Shown: one piece after another, positions 17,776-23,731 of the stretch | Numbering within the stretch: the first letter of the stretch is position 1 | How the letters are laid out: each line of letters starts with the position of its first letter | Assembly (NCBI RefSeq): GCF_014196225.1 | Contig: NZ_JACIDI010000012.1 | Span: forward strand, 22,079 to 86,078 | DNA: 64,000 bases | From: Bacteroides pyogenes | Lineage (GTDB): Bacteria; Bacteroidota; Bacteroidia; Bacteroidales; Bacteroidaceae | Direction of reading: 5' to 3' | The notes under the pieces: generated by a model | The model's database searches: none | Told to the model about the DNA's origin: nothing | Seen by the model: the letters and a program-made list of their open reading frames with translations, nothing else | Program-made: the position numbers and the translations under genes

Positions 17776-19118
17776 AGCCCGAATTTTTTCATTTTGTTGT
17801 ATAACGTCTGCCGCGTGATGCCCAGTTGCGCCGCCACTGCCGAGAGGTTGCCGTTGCAGGTTCCTATGGCTTTGCGTATCATCCGCCTTTCCATCTCTTC
17901 GAGTGTGGAAGCCGCCTTCTCCGGTTGTTCCGCCGGGCGGGCGGAGAGCCGGAACAGCTCGGCGGGAATCTGCGTTCCGTCGCTGATGATCACCGCCTTT
18001 TCGATGGCGTGCTCCAGTTCGCGGATGTTACCGTGCCACGGGTATGCCTCCAGCTTCTCTTCGGCATCGCGGGTGAACTCCACCGGCTCTTTGCCGTACT
18101 GCTTGCAGAACCTTGCCGCGAACAGCCGGGCGAGCGGCACGATGTCCTCTTTCCTGCGGCGCAGGGGAGGCAGTTCCACGTGAATGGTGTTGATGCGGTA
18201 GAGCAAGTCCTCCCTGAACTCTTTCCTGTCCACCATCTCCTGCAAGTTGCGGTTGGTGGCGCATATCAACCGTATGTCCACCGGCACGGGCGTGTTGCTT
18301 CCCACCCTCACCACGCTTCTGCGCTGAATGGCGGTCAGCAGTTTGGCTTGCAGGTGGCACGGCAGGTTGCCTATCTCGTCCAGAAACAACGTGCTCTTGT
18401 CCGCCGTTTCGAACTTTCCCGCACGGTCGGCGTAAGCGTCGGTGAACGCACCTTTCACGTGCCCGAACAGTTCGCTTTCGAACAGCGGTTCGGCAATCGC
18501 CCCCATATCCACCGCCACCATTTCCCTTTCCCTGCGTCCCGACAGCAGGTGTATCTCGCGCGCCAGCACCTCTTTTCCCGTTCCGTTCTCGCCCGTAATC
18601 AGCACATTGGCATCGGTTGCCGCCACCTTGCCGATGAGCGCGCGCAGCTGCTTCATCTCTTCGCTCTCTCCCCAGTACATTCCCGGCGTTGCGGCGGCAT
18701 GCGCCATGTTTTTCTTTTTCCCCTTCCGGGTACGGGCAGATGTCACGGCGTCTTCCAGCGTTTTCACCAGCTTGGCGTTCTCCCACGGCTTTACGATGAA
18801 GTCCGCCGCTCCTTCCTTGATTCCCCTCACGGCGAGGTCGATGTCCGCGTATGCCGTGAACAGCACCACCGGAAGCTCCGGCTGCTGTTTCTTCACCTCG
18901 CGCAGCCAGAAAAGCCCCTCGTTGCCCGTGTTGATTCCTGTGGAGAAATTCATGTCGAGCAGCAATACGTCGGGCTTCTCCTCGCGTATGGTCGCCGTGA
19001 GCGAAGCGGGCGAAGAGAGAAGTACGATTTTGCGGAATCGGTCTTTCAGAAGCATTTGCAGTGCGGTCAGCACGCCTTTGTTGTCGTCTACTACGACGAT
19101 GGTTCCGGGTCGGGTCAT
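17772..19118 (-). CDS. NtrC-type sigma-54 response regulator
   Basis: Enhancer-binding response regulator, 448 residues. Receiver domain (about 5-125) with acidic pocket VVVDDN, phospho-acceptor in LLLDMNF and the lysine in VKPWEN; AAA+ domain (about 150-380) with GENGTGKE (Walker A), ESELFGHVKGAFTDA, LFLDEIGNL (Walker B) and the arginine fingers; Fis-type helix-turn-helix at the end (GNLSAVAAQLGITRQTLYNK). The loop that touches sigma-54 reads GAFTDA rather than GAFTGA. A near-perfect sigma-54 promoter stands before the FtsX operon at 23,673, making that operon the likely target. Confidence 0.94.
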   Translation of the reverse strand: MTRPGTIVVVDDNKGVLTALQMLLKDRFRKIVLLSSPASLTATIREEKPDVLLLDMNFSTGINTGNEGLFWLREVKKQQPELPVVLFTAYADIDLAVRGIKEGAADFIVKPWENAKLVKTLEDAVTSARTRKGKKKNMAHAAATPGMYWGESEEMKQLRALIGKVAATDANVLITGENGTGKEVLAREIHLLSGRREREMVAVDMGAIAEPLFESELFGHVKGAFTDAYADRAGKFETADKSTLFLDEIGNLPCHLQAKLLTAIQRRSVVRVGSNTPVPVDIRLICATNRNLQEMVDRKEFREDLLYRINTIHVELPPLRRRKEDIVPLARLFAARFCKQYGKEPVEFTRDAEEKLEAYPWHGNIRELEHAIEKAVIISDGTQIPAELFRLSARPAEQPEKAASTLEEMERRMIRKAIGTCNGNLSAVAAQLGITRQTLYNKMKKFGL

Positions 19119-19161
19119 GTCAGGTAAAAATATGGATTAGGCACAAAAGTACGAAAATATT

Positions 19162-20337
19162 TCATAGCCACTGGAATTTCAGTCCGAAAGAGAGGCTCAG
19201 GTAGTCGCGCGGACGGAGGTAACTGTTGGTCGCGGCGCTCACCAGATAGAGGTCGCAGGTGCTGATCTCGTAGAAGAAAGTGACCGATTTCGCCATAAAC
19301 CTCCACTGCGGGTCGATGTCGTATGTCAGCCGCTGCCCGACGAAGATGTGGAAGCGGATTTTGCTCGAGAAGCCGTAGTAGCCTTTCGGATAGCGTTCGG
19401 GTTCTCTCACCCAGAATTCGTGTCCGAACACCGTGTTCATGTAAAGCCCGCACGCCAGCGGCTCGACGGAGAATCTTTCCCCCAGCCCCACGCTCCACGG
19501 CATATAGTTTTGCTTGAGCGTCATGGTCAGTTTGGCTCTTTTCGACGAATGCTTGGGGATGAAGCCCAGCAGCAGGTCGGTCTCCCACTGGCTCCGTTTG
19601 CCATAGTCCCATCCCATGCCGTAGGAGAGCAGCCCCATGTTTCCCGCGAACTGCACTTTGGAGTGCGTCGGTATGAGCTGTTGCCATTTCCGGCGGAAGC
19701 GGTGCACGCGGCGGTCGTATCGGTTCTGCGGTTCGGGGTTCGGCATCACCGTGTCGGCAATGCAGGGGGAGCTTCCGGAGGCGTTTTCTGCGGTGGGCGC
19801 CTGATTCGGATTTATCGTGTCGGAATCGAAGACGGCGCTGTCGCAGGTGCTCTCTGCGATGGGCGCCTGACTTGGCTTTATCGTGTCGGAATCGAAGACG
19901 GCGCTGTCGCAGGTGCTCTCTGCGGTGGGAGTCTGACTCGGCTTTATCGTGCCGGCAATGTAGGGGGAGCTTCCGGAGGCGTTTTCTGCGGTGGGCGCCT
20001 GATTCGGATTTATCGTGTCGGAATCGAAGACGGCGCTGTCGCAGGTGCTCTCTGCGATGGGCGCCTGACTTGGCTTTATCGTGTCGGAATCGAAGACGGC
20101 GCTGTCGCAGGTGCTCTCTGCGGTGGGAGTCTGACTCGGCTTTATCGTGCCGGCAGTGCAGGGGGAGCTTTCGGAGGCGTTTTCTGCGATGGGCGCCTGA
20201 CTTGGCTTTATCGTGCCGACAGAGCGGGCATTCTCGGCGGGAACGGGCTGCGCGGGAAGGTTGCGGCAGCAGGTAGAAAATAACAGCAGGGCGATGCCGC
20301 ACAGGCGGAGCGTATTGTCAGAACTTAACCAATTCAT
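19162..20337 (-). CDS. Envelope protein with 22-residue repeats and C-terminal barrel-like domain
   Basis: Function unknown. Start at MNWLSSDNTLRLCG (20337): a signal peptide (IALLLFSTCCRNLPAQ) follows. The start overlaps the end of the phosphoesterase gene by 20 bp, so translation is coupled. Residues about 33-196 are seven to eight 22-residue repeats of the type TIKPSQAPIAESTCDSAVFD. The last 190 residues (from RRVHRFRRKWQQL) alternate polar and hydrophobic residues, contain many aromatics and end FGLKFQWL, suggesting an outer-membrane beta structure. Each repeat unit mostly carries a cysteine. Without the repeats the protein would be about 225 residues. It ends 43 bp before the ntrC-type gene and is probably in the same operon. 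Confidence 0.75.
   Translation of the reverse strand: MNWLSSDNTLRLCGIALLLFSTCCRNLPAQPVPAENARSVGTIKPSQAPIAENASESSPCTAGTIKPSQTPTAESTCDSAVFDSDTIKPSQAPIAESTCDSAVFDSDTINPNQAPTAENASGSSPYIAGTIKPSQTPTAESTCDSAVFDSDTIKPSQAPIAESTCDSAVFDSDTINPNQAPTAENASGSSPCIADTVMPNPEPQNRYDRRVHRFRRKWQQLIPTHSKVQFAGNMGLLSYGMGWDYGKRSQWETDLLLGFIPKHSSKRAKLTMTLKQNYMPWSVGLGERFSVEPLACGLYMNTVFGHEFWVREPERYPKGYYGFSSKIRFHIFVGQRLTYDIDPQWRFMAKSVTFFYEISTCDLYLVSAATNSYLRPRDYLSLSFGLKFQWL
19750..20240. repeat. 66-bp in-frame array inside the envelope protein gene
   Basis: Seven to eight units of 66 bp (22 codons). Two unit types (ending TCDSAVFD or ASGSSP) are arranged so that a 198-bp triplet repeats almost exactly, indicating recent multi-unit duplication. 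The opposite strand is also open throughout, which yields long spurious frames. Confidence 0.97.
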
Positions 20338-21334
20338 ACTCGTATGTTTCGGGGGTGATGGTAAAAACAAGGTAACTGCGGTTTTTCATGCAGTCGCTCA
20401 CGATGTAGTGCACTCCGTCGTCGAACGGAACCTTGTCGCTGAAGCTGTGGTTGTGGGCGGCCGTGCAGAATTGCAGGCCGGGATATTGTGTGACGTAGTA
20501 TTGAAACACCTTCGCCACGTTGTTGTTGAACACGTCCGAGTAGGGGTGCACGTGCATGCTTACCACCGTCTTTTCGAACTCCCCCTTCCGGTTCGTCCAT
20601 TCCTTCTCCATGAAGTCGAAGTCGGGTATCGGCTCCGAATAGTCGTATTCCAGCGCGTTGGTGTTCAGGCATACGAACTTCACGTTTCCGGCGATGAAAG
20701 CGAAATTCGTGGGGCCGAATATCCGGCGGTACGCCTCTTCGCCCGTGCCCAGACAGTCGTGGTTGCCGATCAGGACAACGTAGGGCACTTTCAGTCCGTT
20801 CATGATGTCGCGTTGCCACAGAAATTCCTTCGTCAGCCCGAAGTCGCTTATGTCTCCCCCGTGTATTACGAAGTCGATGTCGTCTCTCTTGTTTATCTCT
20901 TTCACGAATTTCTCCGTCTCGTCATACCACCGCTGCGAATCGCCCATGGCGACGAATCGTATGGTTTTCTTGCCCTTGCACGCAGCTTCTATCCGTGCGG
21001 CGTTGCGGGCGTTCACGTCTCTTTCGCCGGTGATGCGGACGTCGTAGGGGTGATAGTCTATCAGGTCGCATCCCGCAAGCAGGATGCAGCAGAGGAGTAC
21101 GAGCAGGACTCTTCGCCCGGTAGTCGGCTGTGTGTCGGGGTAGCGGAGAGGTGTGCGCCGTATTCTTCGTCCGGTTGCCGGCTGTGTGCCGGGGTAGCGG
21201 AAGAGTGTGTGCTGTGTTCTTTGCCCGGCTGTGGGCTGTGTGTCGGGGTAGTGGAGAAGTGTGTGCAGGGTTCTTTGTCCGGTTGCCGGCTGTATGTCGG
21301 CGCGGCGGAAAAGTGTGTGCAGAGGTTTTTTCAT
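20318..21334 (-). CDS. Calcineurin-like metallophosphoesterase lipoprotein with repeat-expanded signal peptide
   Basis: Periplasmic or surface phosphoesterase of unknown substrate. The catalytic domain (about residues 120-338) has the metallophosphatase signatures GDSQRW, HGGDISDFG, GNHDCLG, MHVHPYSDVF and AAHNHSF. A hydrophobic stretch VLLVLLCCILLAGC forms a lipobox with Cys89. Between the initiating MKK and that stretch lie four 18-residue repeats (LHTLFRYPGTQPATGRR type), so the signal peptide is 88 residues long instead of about 20. Start chosen at MKKPLHTLF (21334); a start further in is hard to exclude because no other good ATG precedes the lipobox. Heads the minus-strand run that continues into the two-component genes. 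Confidence 0.85.
   Translation of the reverse strand: MKKPLHTLFRRADIQPATGQRTLHTLLHYPDTQPTAGQRTQHTLFRYPGTQPATGRRIRRTPLRYPDTQPTTGRRVLLVLLCCILLAGCDLIDYHPYDVRITGERDVNARNAARIEAACKGKKTIRFVAMGDSQRWYDETEKFVKEINKRDDIDFVIHGGDISDFGLTKEFLWQRDIMNGLKVPYVVLIGNHDCLGTGEEAYRRIFGPTNFAFIAGNVKFVCLNTNALEYDYSEPIPDFDFMEKEWTNRKGEFEKTVVSMHVHPYSDVFNNNVAKVFQYYVTQYPGLQFCTAAHNHSFSDKVPFDDGVHYIVSDCMKNRSYLVFTITPETYEYELVKF
21110..21330. repeat. 54-bp array in a signal-peptide coding region
   Basis: GCTGTGTGTCGGGG-like sequence starts at 21127, 21181, 21235 and 21289: 54 bp each (18 codons). It lies wholly between the start codon and the hydrophobic core of the lipoprotein signal peptide. Confidence 0.93.
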
Positions 21335-21895
21335 AGTCGGTTTCAGTAGTGATTTTCTATGTGCAAATATACGTTTTTTTACGGGCGATGTCAATCTTTT
21401 TACCTATTTTTTTTCACCCGTTCGGCATATTTTTTCTCCGGTTTGGCGTGGAGCGAAAATAAGTGAAAATACGAAAATCGATCAGAATATATTTTTAATA
21501 AAATATATTATTATTATTTCTTTATATTATTAAGTGTTCCAGAAAGCGTTTCACCCTAAATTACGAAACTCTCGTAATGGTCAGTCATGCAGATGATTAC
21601 GAGCGCGAAAAAGCGTTCCGTTTGGCGTTCCACTTTTGAGCCTGTTTTCGGGGAGGGCGACGGACTGTTTTCCGGGCTGCGGGAAAGTCCGTTTTTCGGA
21701 AAAACAGAATCTCTCTCTTTCGTGATTGGCGACTCCGTTTTCTTCCGACGGAGCCTTTGTTTGCCCCGGTTTCGTTTTTTGCTTGCCCGGCGGGGCTTTC
21801 CCGGCAGTTGTATGGAAACGCTGTCTGGTTTATTTCAAATCGCCCTGCTTGGGTTCGAATCGGCTTGTTTTTCCGATTCCCTCCGTTGACACTCT
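21335..21895. other. Intergenic, no confident gene
   Basis: AT-rich DNA with a short inverted repeat near 21,488-21,511 (AATATATTTTT / AAAATATATT), then about 300 bp of GC-rich sequence with weak internal repetition (GGCGAC...GTTTTC near 21,656 and 21,727). Short frames on both strands lack any domain signal. Confidence 0.5.
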
Positions 21896-21954
21896 GCCCG
21901 GCGATGCAGCTTTGCGGGAGCACGGCCCGCCTGTATGAATTTTAGACGCCGGTG
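21896..21954. repeat. Left 59-bp direct repeat
   Basis: 55 of 59 positions match the right copy. The repeat begins with CCGGCG and ends with CGCCGG near its edges, so each copy is also bounded by a 6-bp inverted repeat. Confidence 0.9.
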
Positions 21955-22175
21955 ATAGACAAGATATAAAATTTGCAATACATTGATATTATGTATTTTG
22001 TAAGCATTATAAAAAGGTGATTTTATAATTCAGTACCATTTTAGCATCACTATTTAGCCTTTGTGATAATTACATTAAAATCCCGACTTATGCTCCGTCG
22101 AATATTGAATTATTTTGTGAAGATATAGCCATTCAACCTGTTTTTCATGTTTTTTGAGCATTATATTACAGATTA

Positions 22176-22207
22176 TTTGGCTATTCCAAACAATTTTACT
22201 ACCTTTG
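22176..22207 (+). promoter_or_regulatory. Promoter of the Abi leader RNA
   Basis: TTTG (22176-22179), 20-bp spacer, TACCTTTG (22200-22207): an exact fit to the Bacteroides sigma promoter. Predicted transcription start is about 22214. Confidence 0.85.
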
Positions 22208-22213
22208 CATCAT

Positions 22214-22266
22214 TAGAACCTGCCAAGCCTCTTCACAATGCTCAAATCGGCGGGTCGTTTTTTTTT
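22214..22266 (+). ncRNA. Short structured RNA upstream of the Abi_2 gene
   Basis: From the predicted start, about 50 nt lead to a hairpin (ACCTGCC 22218-22224 with GGCGGGT 22249-22255, all pairs formed with one wobble) followed by a run of eight or more T. This is an intrinsic terminator placed 13-20 bp before the Abi start codon, so most transcripts should end as a short RNA and some read through. A conserved RNA (the abiF motif) is known upstream of Abi_2 genes and has been linked to RNA antitoxin action; I infer this is a member, but did not compare it to a covariance model. Confidence 0.7.
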
Positions 22267-22278
22267 ATTATACATACT

Positions 22279-23178
22279 ATGAAAACAAGTTTCGCCAAAC
22301 CATATTCTTCTCCGAAACAAATTGTTCAAATACTAAAATCAAGAGGAATGCTCATAAAAGATGAGCATAAGGTAGAAAAATATCTGATGAATATCGGTTA
22401 TCATCGTCTTTCAGCATACATCTATCCTTTTTATAAAACTCCCAAAAGGGATTTGCTGCTAAAAGAGGGAACTACTTTTGAACAAGTCTTGACGCTCTAT
22501 CGCTTTGACAAGAAATTACGTATTCTACTTTTCAACGAAATAGAGAAAATAGAAGTAGCCATTCGCAGCGTATTAGCAAATATCGGATGCCAGGAACTGA
22601 ATGACAGGTATTGGATAACGAAACCGGAATGTTTTGCCAATCAGGAAAAGTTCAACCAGACTTTGACAATCATAGAAAAGGAATTGGCATCAAGCAAAGA
22701 AGACTACATTGAAGATTTTAGGCGTAACTATATCGAAAGTTATCCTCCTGCATGGATGATAACGGAAGTTTTGTCTTTCGGTAACTTGAACTACATCTAT
22801 TCCAATATAGCCAGCAACCAACTGATGAAGCGCATTGCCGATTATTTCGGTCTGAAACCACAGGTTTTTATCTCGTGGCTGACGGTGCTTGCCAACCTCC
22901 GCAATATGTGTTGTCACCATGCGAGAGTATGGAACAGGGATTTTATGTTGAATCCTGCCGAACCCAAAAAGACTAAAAATGCATGGATTGATACCTCAAA
23001 AGTTGATAAAAAACGGATTTACTATCGCTTGTGCATAATCCGATATTTCCTCTTTTCGGTTTCTCCCAATAATAACTTCAACGAAAAACTTTCGGGATTA
23101 TTGGCGGATTTTCTTTCAGTAGATATAGCTGCAATGGGATTTACCCACGATTGGAAAAATGAGGAAGCATGGAAATAA
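22279..23178 (+). CDS. Abi_2 / AbiF-like abortive-infection protein (HEPN)
   Basis: Predicted RNA-targeting toxin for phage defence. Start chosen at MKTSFAKPYSSPKQ (22279), after the leader terminator; the frame is open upstream but those codons overlap the promoter and RNA. The 299-residue product shows the Abi_2 pattern: SPKQIVQILKSRGM, YHRLSAYIYPFY, FDKKLRILLFNEIEKIEVAIRS, and the C-terminal LRNMCCHHARVWNRDF. The last contains R208-x4-H213, the HEPN ribonuclease motif. Low GC and rare-codon look differ from neighbours, suggesting transfer. No partner protein is next to it; the structured RNA just upstream is the likely regulator. Confidence 0.9.
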   Translation: MKTSFAKPYSSPKQIVQILKSRGMLIKDEHKVEKYLMNIGYHRLSAYIYPFYKTPKRDLLLKEGTTFEQVLTLYRFDKKLRILLFNEIEKIEVAIRSVLANIGCQELNDRYWITKPECFANQEKFNQTLTIIEKELASSKEDYIEDFRRNYIESYPPAWMITEVLSFGNLNYIYSNIASNQLMKRIADYFGLKPQVFISWLTVLANLRNMCCHHARVWNRDFMLNPAEPKKTKNAWIDTSKVDKKRIYYRLCIIRYFLFSVSPNNNFNEKLSGLLADFLSVDIAAMGFTHDWKNEEAWK

Positions 23179-23183
23179 AGTTT

Positions 23184-23592
23184 ATGGGTTTAAGTAAATA
23201 CTATTTTCAAGTAGCTGATTTCTTATATTTCATAGAGGAACTTGAACAAGAACATTTCATCAAGATACAAACATTATCATTTGAGGTCAAGACTGACAAA
23301 TGCGGAACATAAGGTGTATATTGATTTGGTGAACTATTTAGAGAAATATGTGAATAAAATTACTTATCCACTTCCTTTACTTGAAGATTTTGTTGCAAAT
23401 GATTATAAATCAATAGAACAAAAACGTTTTGACAAACAAATAGAAGAAAATGAACGACATCATAAAGGTTTCATCTGTGTCGATACCGTTTTCTTTGATT
23501 GGAACCTCTGTTTTTTCCGTTGTAAGTCTCCTGCAAAAGAAGGCCCGGCGATGCAGCTTTGCGGGCACACGGCTTGCCTGTATGAATTTTAG
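23184..23592 (+). pseudogene. Degenerate unknown reading frames
   Basis: A 42-codon frame starts at 23184 (MGLSKYYFQVADFLYFI...) and stops at 23312. From about 23242 a second, overlapping frame (LTNAEHKVYIDLVNYLEKYV) runs on into the right direct repeat. Both are AT-rich like the Abi gene. Together they look like one small gene broken by a frameshift and cut by the repeat, but I do not recognise the family, and two tiny genes or no gene are also possible. Confidence 0.4.
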
Positions 23593-23601
23593 ACGCCGGT
23601 G
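23543..23601. repeat. Right 59-bp direct repeat
   Basis: Partner of 21896-21954 with four mismatches. It lies 72 bp upstream of the sigma-54 -24 element, within the region where an NtrC-type activator would bind. Confidence 0.9.
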
Positions 23602-23671
23602 TATGATTATTAGACAGTGGGGCAGAGCAGCAACCGGATGTTTATACTGGTTATCAATGCCTTATGTGTTT

Positions 23672-23690
23672 TGGCACGCTTTCTGCTTTA
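23672..23690 (+). promoter_or_regulatory. Sigma-54 (-24/-12) promoter of the FtsX operon
   Basis: TTGGCACGCTTTCTGCTTT: the essential GG (23673-23674) and GC (23685-23686) are separated by exactly 10 bp and the flanking bases match the TGGCACG-N4-TTGC(T/A) consensus at most positions. Predicted start of transcription is about 23698, 34 bp before the permease ATG. An NtrC-type regulator is encoded 4.5 kb away. Confidence 0.85.
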
Positions 23691-23731
23691 TAGAAAGCGG
23701 CTGTTTATGCCCGAAAAAAATGAGACAAACC

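Larger units (their letters stand above)
21896..23601. mobile_element. AT-rich defence island between 59-bp direct repeats
   Basis: A 1.65-kb segment flanked by near-identical 59-bp repeats (21896-21954 and 23543-23601). The interior is visibly AT-rich against GC-rich flanks and codes an Abi_2 protein, a leader RNA and a decayed frame. No integrase or transposase is inside, so it may move passively or be the residue of recombination between the repeats. It sits directly upstream of the FtsX operon's sigma-54 promoter, on its likely enhancer side. Confidence 0.65.

Noticed and set aside
21587..21889. 100-codon plus-strand frame left of the island
   Set aside because: No signal, domain or promoter; the opposite strand has an equal frame and the sequence has weak internal repetition.
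21896..23601. Insertion sequence
   Set aside because: No transposase or integrase is present, and the terminal repeats are direct, not inverted.
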